From positions 9,250 through 73,249 of the forward strand of contig BCIH01000006.1 of assembly GCA_002897115.2 (NCBI GenBank): a stretch of DNA of 64,000 nt. Direction: 5' to 3'. The stretch is from Prototheca cutis (Eukaryota > Chlorophyta > Trebouxiophyceae > Chlorellales > Chlorellaceae). The notes below the pieces were generated by a model. That model made no database searches. It had not been told where the DNA came from and saw only the letters and a list, made by a program, of their open reading frames with translations. Positions within the stretch are counted from its first letter, which is position 1; the number at the start of each line of letters is the position of its first letter. Shown here one piece after another: positions 24,397 to 34,837 of this stretch. Made by a program: the position numbers and the translations under genes.

Positions 24397-24741
24397 TCAG
24401 CCCTGCCCTGGCGTCTTGGGCGTCTCGAGCTTCTTGTCAAAAGGCAACGGCCTGACGTTGGTGTTGTTGACGACCGCGTACAACCCCAGGAAGCAGATGT
24501 TTGCGCCTGCGTTGTCGTTGCGGCAATGGATCACGCCGCATGCCGGGCACTGCAGGACGGAGTGGCTTCAGTTGACGCTGGCGATGTGGACCAGGCGCCC
24601 TTTGTGTTGGCACTTGCAGCAAATCTGCGCAGTAGCGTGTTTGGTCGGGGAGTGTGTCGGCCCGCAGCCAGTTGACACCTCGCACGCTGCGTGCACTTGT
24701 GGTTGCGCCGGCGCACTCCGTGCCCCTGTCCAGGCACACTC
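24397..24741 (-). pseudogene. Relic of a TnpB/Fanzor-type RNA-guided nuclease (C-terminal zinc ribbon and RuvC-III)
   Basis: The minus-strand frame reads QICCKCQHKGRLVHIASVN, an in-frame TGA (24570-24568), then SHSVLQCPACGVIHCRNDN and AGANICFLGL, ending at a stop at 24397. Two C-x2-C pairs (24621-24610 and 24549-24538) about 20 residues apart, followed by R-x-x-N-A-x-x-N-I, are the signature of the TnpB/Fanzor C-terminus (zinc ribbon, then the RuvC-III block, usually R-D-x-N-A-A-x-N-I). The expected catalytic Asp is Asn here. With the internal stop, this marks a dead copy. Upstream parts would lie in or beyond the assembly gap; I could not find RuvC-I or RuvC-II with confidence. It could instead be another zinc-ribbon protein, but the combined motif makes that less likely. 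Confidence 0.55.
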
Positions 24742-24776
24742 NNNNNNNNNNNNNNNNNNNNNNNNNNNNNNNNNNN
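24742..24776. other. Assembly gap (35 N)
   Basis: Run of unknown bases directly upstream of the zinc-ribbon relic. The real gap length may differ. Confidence 0.99.
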
Positions 24777-25577
24777 AACATGCCAAAGAACATGCCACGG
24801 ATGGGACTGCGGCCACTGACGCAATGTAACGGTCACCCTGCGGGGTCCACACGTCTCCCACTCACTCTGCAATGTGGAAATGGCTGGAGTTGTTGCACCC
24901 CAGGCTGCCCGTTGGCCTGCCCCGCAACCACCACATCCTGGTGGATTCCACATTTTCCAACCATGCTTTCTTTCTTGTCACGATTCGCCTTGCTAGTGAC
25001 AAGTACCACCTTCTCGCCTTGCATGCATGGCCTGCAACTCCCGGCCTGGGACTCTTTCTCACCTCAGACAATGGTCCTTGGATTGTTGCATGGCAGCCCA
25101 CTGTTCCGTTCCAGGAAGTGGCGTAATGATCAAGGGTCTTTAAGACGGTGTTGGTGAAACCCCTTCAGTCGCGAATACCAGGTGCTCTTTCCCATTCCTG
25201 ATCTCCTAACCGTTTCTAATGTACATAACTCTGAAAGGAACGGGCATTGCAGAGGCCTATCCGCGCTGTTCAAAGTGTCCGATCCCTGGTACGGCGCTCC
25301 GCGGGTGCTTTGGACGAGGACTGCGTGCAGGCACGCCCACCTCCTTCCCAGGGGTGCCCGCAGACTGCGTCAGTGCTTTGGGATACAAATTGGCTTGCAG
25401 CAGGAGAGGTTGGTGGGCGTAGGAGGGCCGTGAAGACCATTTGTCAAGAATGTGCCCCCCCCCCCCCGCGTGGACACACCAATGACCACGTAATCCCCCC
25501 GGCAACCCCCGTCCAAAGGTCCGTGACCGACATCCAGACCCTTCCAGTTCCCCCAGCGCCTTTCCATGCGATGATCT

Positions 25578-28091
25578 ATGCCGGAGGAAAGACTGAGGAT
25601 CGTGTCATGGAACGTGAACGGCCTGCGAGCCTGCTTGAAGCGCACTTCGTCCAAGGGCGTGCGGAGCCTGCTGGAGAGCCTCCATGCAGGTATGTAGTCA
25701 GTCTGGGGATCTCCCGACACGCGGGTGCCGATGTGCACTGTCGATCTGCATTCCTGCGAATGCTGCCGAAACATCTGGCCAGATGGTGCTTCCTTTATCA
25801 CCACCAGCACCATCCCCCGCCGGCACAGACATCGTCTGCTTTCAAGAGACGAAGCTCCGCCCAGAGGAAGTCGTCCAGGAGCTGGTCCTGGTTGATGGAT
25901 GGTGCGCAGTGTTTTGGAGTGCCATGTGCAGGAGCTATGTGAGAGGTCATTGCCAGGTGTGACTGCTGCCGTCGGCAGCGCGGAGCACGCGCGCGTGTGT
26001 ACTGAATGGAGAGTTTTGGGGACATCCGTCTCCCACGCGATCCCACATGACAAAAAAAACCCGCCCAGCAAAGCAAATAACTCTATCTGAAATCCCCTCC
26101 AAGCAGGGACTCGTTCTTCAGCTGCACGCGGACGCAGCGTGGGTACAGCGGCACGGCCACATTTGCGCGCACGGCGGTCGCGTTGCCGTTTGCCGCGGAG
26201 CTTGGGCTCACGGGTCTGTCACGGGGCGCTGGCCGTGGCCAGGCAGCTGGCACACGCACCGGTGCACCACACCCAGAGTTGGCTGGCCTATTCTCAGAGG
26301 ATGAGCTGGCGGAGCTGGACAGCGAGGGGCGGTGCACTGTGACGGATCACGGGGCCTTTGTCCTGTTCAATATCTACGGCCCGGCGGTGACGGCAGACGA
26401 CCAGGCCACCGCCGCGGCACGGTTTGCCTACAAGCTCCGGTTCTTCGCGGCGCTGCAGGCACGATGGGACATGCTGGCCCGGGCAGGGCGACCAGTGGTC
26501 GTGGTGGGAGACCTGAACATCTGTCCCACCCCGCTGGACACCTGTGAACCCAAGGTTGGCTGTGGGCTGTTGGAGGGGTGGGGGGGCCACACTCTGCGTC
26601 ACACCCTAAAATTTGGGACCATCTGTTCCATAACCAGAATGCAGCACCTGCTTTTTCAATACCTTCCGACCCATGGGCAATTGCAACTCCACTGCAGCCG
26701 GACATGGCACTGCGGGAGGATAGGATCTGGTTGCGACGGCTGCTGCATGGCCCTGCGGCGGCCGCGTGCAGCGACATTACAATGCCCGACCCCGAACGCC
26801 GGTTTGTGGACGTGTTTCGCGCTTTCCACCCTGGCCGCCGCGGTGCGTACACATGCTGGTCAACGGTCACAGCGGCGCGCGTGAACAACCACGGCGCGCG
26901 CATCGACTTGACCCTGGCGTCGGGGCTGGCCCTGGGTAGGGGGGGAGTTGCTGGTGGTGCTGGCAAGGGGGCTGCTGGTTCTGTAGGGAACGGTACTGGA
27001 ATTGGCGCAGCCACGATCCACATCAGTGGCGCTGACATCGAGCCGCACGTGCTTGGCTCCGACCATTGCCCCGTGTGGATGGAACTGAGCGGCGCACAGC
27101 TGCCACGGGCCACCACTGCGCCGCCAGAGGCCTCCAGCATGCTCTGGTCCAGCCGTCAGGCCTCCATCCACAGCTTCCTGGCAGCCTCAGCCGTCTGCAC
27201 GTCACAAGGCTGTCGGCCGTCTGATCTGAGTGGTGGAGGTGCCATGCTCCCAGGGGAGGGTGGTGATCCGGCAGTGTTGCGCGGAGGAGGACTGCCCTTA
27301 ATGGGCGATTCGATCCAGGATGCTGTCCCCAGTCCACGGAGTGGTGGCACTTCACGGCGACAGCCAGCCCCGGCAGCTCAGCGGGGTCGGAGAGGGGGCA
27401 GGACCGGCCCACAAAAGCCACCTCTGACGATAAAGTCGTTCTTTGGAAAGCCGGCAGCGGTGGCGTCGGATGTTGGGGGTCAAGCGCAGGCCTTGGAAAG
27501 CAGCGCACATGAAGGCAGTGACTGGAGCGCCAGGATAGAAGGGCAGGCAAGGTTTGACGCAGCGTCGGGCGGCATGGTGCCAGCGCAGTCCACGGTCGTT
27601 CCGGGCCCCACGACACCCGGAGCCCACACTGGTATCTCTCCAGCAGACCAGGCCATGGTTCCCCCGGGGTCAGGACAACCGGCCCCTGCGTTCCTCGAGG
27701 CCGAACTCGCCGCCGCTCGGGCTGTGCATGCGGAGCAGCTCACGCAGGCAAGGGCGGCCTGGAATCGCATCGGCCAGCGCATGTCGGTGCCAAAGTGCCG
27801 ACACGGCGAACCCGCAGCGCTCAAGCGCGCCAACAAGTCCGGAGAGAACAAGGGTGCGTGAGGAGTTGGGGGGAGTGTTGCTGTGGACCCCTCCGCCACT
27901 TCCCCTGCCCATGTCAGAAATCCCAATGCATGTCCCAAAACTGTCTCGGTGCAGGGCGCTGGTTTTATACGTGTTCCCGGCCAGCTGGGCCCCTACCGCA
28001 CGGCAATTGCAGCTTCTTCCAGTGGGTCGACAGGCGGCCAACGGAGCGGAACTCGGATGCGGCCAAGAGGCAAAAGACACTAGGAAACTGA
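25578..28091 (+). CDS. APE2: AP endonuclease 2 / exonuclease III family DNA repair nuclease
   Basis: Class II AP endonuclease and 3' exonuclease. Exons: 25578-25689, 25829-25938, 26138-26554, 26698-27853, 27955-28091. All phases close to 643 residues. Catalytic blocks in order: RIVSWNVNGLRA (Asn), DIVCFQETKL (metal Glu), GYSGTATFART, NIYGPAV, VVVGDLNICPTP (Asp/Asn), ARIDLTLASG and LGSDHCPVWMEL (final Asp-His pair). A long disordered linker separates the nuclease from a C-terminal zf-GRF module (KCRHGEPAAL...ENKGRWFYTCSRP...CSFFQWVD), which is specific to APE2 and not APE1. Two PCNA-box-like segments lie in the linker: RQASIHSFL and LTIKSFFG. A Gly/Ala-rich insertion sits between LTLASG and GSDHCP. 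Its stop is 112 bp from that of the convergent OXLD1-like gene. Confidence 0.93.
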
Positions 28092-28180
28092 TTTTGTTCA
28101 CAAGCATGCAGTTCTTGAATTGGAGGCCTGCGATGCATGCATGAAGGCTCATGGCGCATCCAAGCTCAGCTCCACGCAGG

Positions 28181-28201
28181 CCTGCGGTCAAAGACCGCAG
28201 G
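28181..28201. terminator. Perfect 9-bp hairpin between two convergent genes
   Basis: CCTGCGGTC, loop AAA, GACCGCAGG: a perfect inverted repeat in the 111-bp space between the APE2 stop (28091) and the OXLD1-like stop (28205-28203). In RNA from either strand it forms the same GC-rich stem. It could act in 3'-end formation or mRNA stability of one or both genes; the role is inferred. Confidence 0.5.
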
Positions 28202-28202
28202 C

Positions 28203-28631
28203 TCACTTGGCCCTGTTACGCTCTTCCTGCTCCAACAGTTTCCTCTCGAATGCTGCAAAGGGGTCATGCTGATCCGGCGCCAGGCCACCCTTTTCAGCCG
28301 CCACGGCTCGCTGGAATGCCTGCAAGTCCTCGTAGTAGACCGTCCATACGCAAAACTCACAGCCCCGACCGCAGCACTCCTCGGGGTCAGGCTCCTCGGG
28401 CCGTCGCAGCACGGTGCCGTCCTTCCTTTCTATCTGGTCGGGCAGGTTGTCAGTGAGCGCTGCGGCAGAAGCGCTGCCATGCAATTGCCGAGATCCTGCC
28501 GCCAACTGCAGTCTGAGGGATGCCGGCGTGAGCCATGCCTCGACGAGCCCCAAGGATTTCGGTGCCCCCAGCAGGGGTCTGGCCAGCAGCAGCAGCGACG
28601 GGGGCCACCGCAGGCCAAGGCTTGCTATCAT
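28203..28631 (-). CDS. Oxidoreductase-like domain protein, probably mitochondrial (OXLD1-like)
   Basis: Single-exon gene of 142 residues. The C-terminal half carries the short Cys-rich oxidoreductase-like domain (PF09791): PEEPDPEECCGRGCEFCVW followed by VYYEDLQAF, as in human OXLD1 and its plant and fungal relatives. The first 60 residues are rich in Leu, Arg, Ser and Ala with few acids, which suggests a mitochondrial targeting sequence. The molecular role of the family is unknown; four Cys in ECCGRGCEFC could bind metal or act in redox chemistry. The charged tail LLEQEERNRAK ends 3 nt before the perfect hairpin. Confidence 0.85.
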   Translation of the reverse strand: MIASLGLRWPPSLLLLARPLLGAPKSLGLVEAWLTPASLRLQLAAGSRQLHGSASAAALTDNLPDQIERKDGTVLRRPEEPDPEECCGRGCEFCVWTVYYEDLQAFQRAVAAEKGGLAPDQHDPFAAFERKLLEQEERNRAK

Positions 28632-29436
28632 CCGTCGCTCATGGCGGCCGTCTCCGACCGCTGCGCCTGGTCAGCTGCCCCGCCGGCCTTCCCTACAGGA
28701 AGCATAGTGTCGGTGTCCGGGTGAGCAGGGTGGGGGGTGGGCATGGCGTCCGTGCAGGAGGGTGCTCAGAAAGCAGCCCAAGAACTGATGTTGGGGCCCA
28801 CAAAGGGCCATGCAGACTTGGAAAACACGCAATTCAATGCACCCCTGCAACATTGGTGGGATAACTCTCCCGGAGAACTCAGGAGAAATCCCTAGAATTG
28901 CTGGTGTTGCAGGACGGGGTGATGTGTGAGGGGGGTATCGGGCGCAGGACACCACGGCTCTCGTGCTCGCCCTTCTTTCCCTCAATGCAGGGGTCATGCA
29001 TTCATATATTCATGTCATGATAAAGTACCTTGCTGAAAAGTATGGTCGTCAAAGCGCGACCGCGTCGTGGTGCATGCACCACGAGGGTCTCAAAGTCCGC
29101 TCGTATCCCGAACGCTCCTCTGACCGCTGCCCGCGGAGTGCGACGAACGATGCGTCTCCGTTTTCAAATGGAACGTGCTGTGTGCAAACACACGCAGATG
29201 GTCCTTGCATACGATGATTGTTTTGTTCTCCGTGATCCCGACCCCCGACCCGACCCGACGACAATCTGATAAGCAGCCAGCCGAGCAAACGTCATCCGGA
29301 AAGCTCATGTAAGAAATCGACTCCCCTTCCAAGCCGATTCCTCGCCTCACGTCGGCGATTTGGCTCGACCCTAAGCTTTGCCTGATATTATCGCATATTT
29401 GCAGATTATCCAGTGAGTAGTAATTCGAGTACCGAG
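28632..29436. other. Divergent promoter region of OXLD1-like and iPGAM genes
   Basis: About 800 bp between two divergently transcribed genes. No conserved coding was recognised; the ORFs near 28963-29350 on both strands are short, different in every frame and unlike any family I know. Confidence 0.4.
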
Positions 29437-32400
29437 ATGTGTGGCAACGGATGTGACGGATCTAGGGGTTTACCCCAGGACTCGCCCCCTTCCGGCCAGG
29501 GCGGCTCCCAGATCAGGCCGGAGCACCACCTGAAACTGGACCCCAACATCCCAAGGCCCACCAAACCTCTGCTCATCTGCGTACGTGAATTGTGGTGTGA
29601 TGGATGTCTCCTGCGAGACGCCTTCTTTGGACGGGGTGGTGGCGCGCGCTTGATACGTCTCTTCTCGGGGGATGAAATGGTTAAGGGGGGAGGGCCGTCA
29701 CCCCGGGAGGCCTTACACGTCACACCCCCACCCACCGTCCCAAAGATTCTGGATGGCTGGGGCGAGACTGAGCATACTGATGAGTTTAATGCCATCTTCC
29801 GGGCAAACACACCCACGATGGACGGCCTGAAGGAGACGGCCCCCCGGCACTGGCGGCTGCTCAAGGCCCACGGAACTGCCGTCGGCCTTCCCAGCGACGA
29901 GGACATGGGAAACAGCGAGGTGGGTCGGGAGGGGGCGTTGCTGTTGAAGGGCACAGGGGAATTGNGGGTTTGAGTCTGCTGATCAATGAATATTGAACTG
30001 AATGAACCGAGCACACTGACTGGGGTGGTTGCTGTTCAGGGAAGAGGTGATGCTGCATGCCCCGAATAATTGCAGACGGATCTTACTTGCAATGCAACTA
30101 CTACTGAGAAAAAGCCAGTCACATTTCTGCTCTCTAACAACAACAACCACCACCCAAACATCGGTTAGGTGGGGCACAACGCGCTGGGTGCAGGCCAGAT
30201 TGTGGATCAGGGCGCGAAATGTGTGGACAAGGATCTGGCGACGGGCTTGCTGTGGGACCAGGACGGCTGGAAGGCCATCAAGGGCAATGCGGTCCAAGGC
30301 ACGCTGCACCTGATTGGGCTGCTCTCGGATGGCGGCGTGCATTCGCGCTATGACCAGCTGGAAGCCCTGATCAATGGCGCCCTTTCCCATGGCGTAAAGC
30401 GCATCCGGCTGCACGTCCTGGCCGACGGACGTGATGTCAGTGACAACACGGCGGTCGCCTGGGTCAAACGACTGCAGGGTGACGTCGACAAGTGGAACGA
30501 ACGCGGCGATGGCTTGGACGTCAGGATTGCGTCGGGCGGCGGGCGCATGCGGGTGACCATGGACCGCTACGAGTCCGACTGGAACGTCGTCAAGCGCGGG
30601 TACTACGCCCATGTTCTGGGAGAGGCTCCCCATACGTACACGTCGGCCATTGAAGCAGTCACTGATTTGAAAAAGGGCAACACTGTGTCTGACCAGTACG
30701 TGGAACCCTGGGTGATTGTCGATGCCAACGGCAAATCCGTGGGGCCCGTGCACGACGGCGACGCCGTCGTTACTTTCAACTTCCGGGCCGACCGCATGGT
30801 GGAAATCAGCAAGGCCCTGGAGTACAAGGACTTTGATCACTTTGACCGCAAACGCTGGCCAGACGTAAGTAGTAGTTGCGTTAGTTAGTGGGACTTTTTA
30901 TTGTTTTACTTGTTTATTTATTTTTCTTTCTTTCTTTTTTTTGGGGGGGGGGTTTTCCCATGCATGCATGAGACAGGTTGCAAGTGAAAGAGAATTGATG
31001 ATGGAAAGTGCAGGGCAAAAAGATCCTTCCCAAAAATACAAACACGCCCACCATATCCCCCCTGTGCAGATCAAGTTTGCGGGGATTATGCAATACGATG
31101 GCGAGCTCAAGCTCCCCAGCATTTATCTCGTCCCGCCGCCGCTGATCGAGAATGCCAGCGAGCAGTACTTGGTCGGCTCGGGACTGAAGATCTTTGCCTG
31201 CAGTGAAAGCCAGAAGATTGGACGTATGTTGCAAGTTTGTTCCGTGAATGGGGGTGTCTACGTGGAGTTTCGACTGTGGGGATGTGTGTTTTCCATGGTG
31301 CTGGTGGTTACGACGGCAGGAGAGGGGGGGCTCGGTGCTGTTCCTGACCAACGAGTGGAACCATGATGAAAAGATGTCATTGCTGCTCCTCAAAACACGG
31401 GTTTCTCATGCACCCCCACCACCACAGACGTGACATTTTTCTGGTAGGGAGGAGGAGAGTAATGGGCACGGGGGGTCGGTGCGGTACTTGGTGCAGGAGG
31501 AGTCAGTTGGGTTTGCCGACAGGTATGGCTCAAGCTCAGTCGACAACGCGCTGAACGACGAAAATCTCTCTGCAGGAATGGAAACAGGTCGGGTTACCTC
31601 GACGATAAACTGGAGAAGTTTGTGGAGGTGCGTGGGGTGTAGACTTGAGAGGGGCACTGAATACTCCCATTGTTGAGTGCGGTGCACGATGCAGGCTGGT
31701 CTGGTCTTGGAACCCACATGTTGAACCCACATGATGGACTCCCAAGCAATCATGACAAAACCGGCCCCTTGACCCTGGCGCATTTGTGCGTGCAGATTCG
31801 GTCGGACCAGGGCATCTCCTTTGACAAGAAGCCGGAGATGAAGGCCAAGGAGATTGCTGGTACGCGCTCAATTTGTTGTTGTTTCATTTTTTTCTTTCCG
31901 TGTGTGTGTGTGTGTTGTGTTGGGGGGGGGGGGGGGGGGGGGGATGGGTGCATCATCGTTCATGAGTCACAGAGACCTGAACGCATGGCGGTCTCCAAAG
32001 ATGACTGCGTCACCACTCGTCGGCGGTCCAACCCCCTGGCAAGCCCTGGCCCCATGCCACCACCATGAATGCTTGTGACAGAGATGACAAAGGAGGCCAT
32101 TCTCAGCTGCAAGTACGACATTGTCCGGTGCAACTTCCCCAATCCGGACATGGTCGGCCACACGGGCAAGCTGGATGCCACCATCGTTGCCTGCACCGCT
32201 GCGGATGCCGGCGTCAAGGTATGGTACATGAGAAGAGCAGGGTTTTGGCGGCGGATGAAGAGCGTGCTCGTCACGCGGGGGAGAGCAACATTGCGGTGGC
32301 CACCTGACGAGGCGCCGCAAGTTGTCTACACAGAGGTGGTTCCTCTCATCATGAGGGGTATGCGAAAGCACACCATAACCTGGCACCCCTCGTCAATAAA

Positions 32401-33132
32401 TCAATCGATCAATGCACCGGCAGGTGCTGCTGGATGCGGTGGAGCAGGTTGGCGGCATGTTCCTCATCACCGCGGACCATGGTGAGTGTGGATGTGGGAT
32501 TGGTTGTCTGTTGACAGGGCCTGCCTGCATGAGCTACTGGGTTTATTTCTGTTCAGGGGTGAATGACCAGCGGGTGGGTTGTGAATAGAAACAGAACTGC
32601 GTTGAGGACTGGTGTGCCCAGGATCCCTTGGGTCCCTGACGCTGTGATACCATCCACAATAGCCCAAATGCACTGCCCCCTTACCTCACCACGCACTCAC
32701 ACCCCCCCACACGCACAAAGGCAATGCTGAGGACATGGTGAAGCGCAAGAAGGATGGCACGCCGACGTATGACAAAGAAGGAAAACCTGTGGAGTTGACC
32801 TCGCACACTCTCAACCCCGTCCCGGTTGCCATTGGTGGACCAGGGCTCCCAAAAAATGTGCACTTCAGGTGAGGCGGTCGCCGGGAGCAGGGCGCGCCGT
32901 CAGAGCAGGCCATTTGGCTCGAGGGTGGTGCGCTCCATTCTGCCGCACACACGCAAGCATGATTGCATGCGCCGCAAGTGATGGCAGTTTTACGACGACA
33001 AGTCCCCGATTCCTAATCCACAGGACGGACCTGAAGAACGCTGGACTGGCCAATGTCACGGCCACCTACATCAACATGCTGGGCTTTGAGGCGCCCAGCT
33101 TTTACGAGCCCTCGCTCATCACCACCGACTGA
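29437..33132 (+). CDS. 2,3-bisphosphoglycerate-independent phosphoglycerate mutase (iPGAM)
   Basis: Interconverts 3- and 2-phosphoglycerate in glycolysis using a phosphoserine intermediate and two Mn ions. Eleven exons: 29437-29580, 29746-29919, 30169-30864, 31070-31223, 31428-31443, 31576-31627, 31796-31859, 32082-32218, 32424-32481, 32721-32868, 33024-33132. All phases close to 583 residues. Visible motifs: ILDGWGE (metal Asp), DMGNSEVGHNALG (nucleophile Ser), LLSDGGVHS, LADGRDV, NFRADRM, FACSESQKIGHVTFFWNGN, NPDMVGHTG, LITADHGNAEDM, TSHTLNPVPVAIGG. Plants and algae use this enzyme, while animals use the unrelated dPGAM. No transit peptide is evident (MCGNGCDGS...), so a cytosolic form is likely. 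Exon 5 is only 16 nt. Intron 1 (165 nt) is a multiple of three and stop-free. Confidence 0.95.
31900..31943. repeat. GT repeat followed by poly-G in iPGAM intron 7
   Basis: GT dinucleotides (about 31900-31919), then 22 G (31922-31943), starting about 40 nt after the donor at 31860, on the coding strand. Confidence 0.85.
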
Positions 33133-33794
33133 GTGGCGGCCATGCGATGCGTTTGGTGCAAGGACAGAGCACATGTACTTGAAACACCTTTGGGCGCGCT
33201 TATCGTACATCCCAACTCGTTTTTTCTGTCATTAATCGACGGTACGAGCCCAGGAACGCCACCTGCTGTGCATGCGTGATTTTCTGCAGTCTCCATGGAT
33301 CAGATTTGGTACATTCCCCCGGTGGGGTCTACAAATCTTTTTGGCTGGACTTCATAGTACCCTTGTCGTCGGGCCCAGTACCATTTTCATTATGGCACTC
33401 ACATTCCTCTGAAATACAGGCGCAAATCAGAATGTAGTTCATGTGGGCATCATGCATGGTCAAAGACTGGAATTTATGCGGACAGCTTTTTGTGACCTCT
33501 GATGGTATTCGTTGTTTCAGGTGTCCAGTCCGTGTCCAGGAAACAAACGACCGCCAACTGCTCAGAGCCCCAGCTTCTCTCTCACTGTCGTCACAGCCTC
33601 CTCCCCCTTGTCGCGAGCAGAGGTGAGCCCCTCGGCAATGTGCGTCCCTGCCTCCCTCATCTGCTGCACAGCAGATTCCTGCGTGCACTGTGGGAATGGT
33701 TTCGGGCTGAGCTACGCTCACCCCAGGTGGGGTGGTGGGTTCGGTTGGGAGAGTGTCGTCGCAACCCATTCCACACACATTGATTCGTCAACAA
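33133..33794. other. Intergenic between convergent iPGAM and LEA-like genes
   Basis: About 660 bp of 3' flanks. No TGTAA, hairpin or conserved ORF was recognised. Confidence 0.4.
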
Positions 33795-34543
33795 TCACAC
33801 AAAAGATTTCACCCAATGTCCACGTCGTGCCTGGGCTGCGTGAGCCGATTTTTCAGCGGAACCATTGGTCTCAGCCACTTTGGAGCCTAGATCTGCGGCG
33901 TGGGCCTTGGCTGAGGAAACGACAGAGCCAGCGCTGGCGCCAGCAGACTCCAGTACTTCACCTGCGGGGAGTACATGGCCACAACCAAGGAATCCATGCA
34001 TTTAGGAAGACACAGACTGACACTTCAGTGCTTTTGCAGTTGATGACATGCGGTCAATCAACACGGCAAACCACGAACAGAGTGCGGCTGCTGCACATTC
34101 GAATGCCTCCTCTCTCCAGACATCTCAGGGCCCCAGCGGCCACACCTACCTTTCTCTCTGAGTCCGGCGACTGCTTCCTCCTTCCTTGCCTCCGTTTTTG
34201 CAGCCGCGACGTCTGCGGCGTTGCGAGCGGCCTCCTCGGCGCTGGGAGCGGCGTTCTGCAGGATCATGCAGTGGCTGGTTAAAAAACACTCCGCTCTGCT
34301 GATCAATCCACACTGACCGCTCAAACCCCCGTAAACTTGTCCACACCAGTACCCGATCAATGCCATTTCGATTGCATGAGACTCTGGTGCTTTCGATAAT
34401 CTCTTAAGACGTGCCTGGAGGTCGTAAGCCGCTGCCTGGGCCTGAAGGTCCACACCCGTCTCGGGACCCGGCCTATGAGGCTTGGTCAGCCCCTCCCAGG
34501 CTTCATGGACCTTCTCACCCAATGTCTTTGGAGCATCCGACAT
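33795..34543 (-). CDS. Small Ala/Lys/Glu-rich hydrophilic protein, LEA-like
   Basis: Starts MSDAPKTLGEKVHEAWEGL at 34543. Clear exons end at 34153 (about; frame ...VAGLREK then donor GTAGGT) and resume at about 33998-33795 (EVLESAGASAGSVVSSAKAH...), phase 1. Segments such as AARNAADVAAAKTEARKEEA are rich in Ala, Lys and Glu with helical 11-mer-like spacing and no Cys, as in late-embryogenesis-abundant (group 3) or similar stress proteins. The middle (34400-34240) stays open in frame but reads unlike the rest (GYWCGQVYGGLSGQCGLIS), so a multiple-of-three intron, possibly 34333-34249, is likely there; I could not fix its donor. No family assignment is certain. Confidence 0.5.
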
Positions 34544-34837
34544 ATTGTATTGTACTTGTTTTTGGTGATTGAGAAAGTATGGTAATGTTCTTATATGTGC
34601 CCAGTGAGATTCATGTATCGAGGCGGAGGATCGTGGGGGAGTCGGGCAGTAGCTTCAGCCCAGTTTCGTCTGGTCCGTAAGCTGTCGGGAGGGGGGAGGG
34701 TGCCTACCGTGTCCCCCAGGATGACAGTCGTGTGGCGCAGCCAATGCAGCAGCGCACCCCATCTAATCACAGTTGCATTGTGCACAACATATTTGCCTTG
34801 CACCATAGCCATCACCTTCTCGGGCAAAGCCAAGGGG
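34544..34837. other. Divergent promoter region (294 bp)
   Basis: Shared upstream region of the LEA-like gene (minus) and the conserved unknown gene (plus). No motif was recognised. Confidence 0.4.

Larger units (their letters stand above)
24087..25577. other. Divergent intergenic region with assembly gap and mobile-element debris
   Basis: About 1.5 kb between the ankyrin gene start (minus) and the APE2 start (plus). It contains a decayed TnpB/Fanzor-like zinc ribbon (24397-24741), a 35-base N gap (24742-24776) and an unclaimed plus-strand ORF (24872-25126). The remaining sequence shows no conserved coding. Confidence 0.55.

Noticed and set aside
28963..29350. Possible second TnpB-like Cys fragment in the iPGAM upstream region
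   Set aside because: No C-x2-C pair spacing or R-D-x-N-A motif in any frame.
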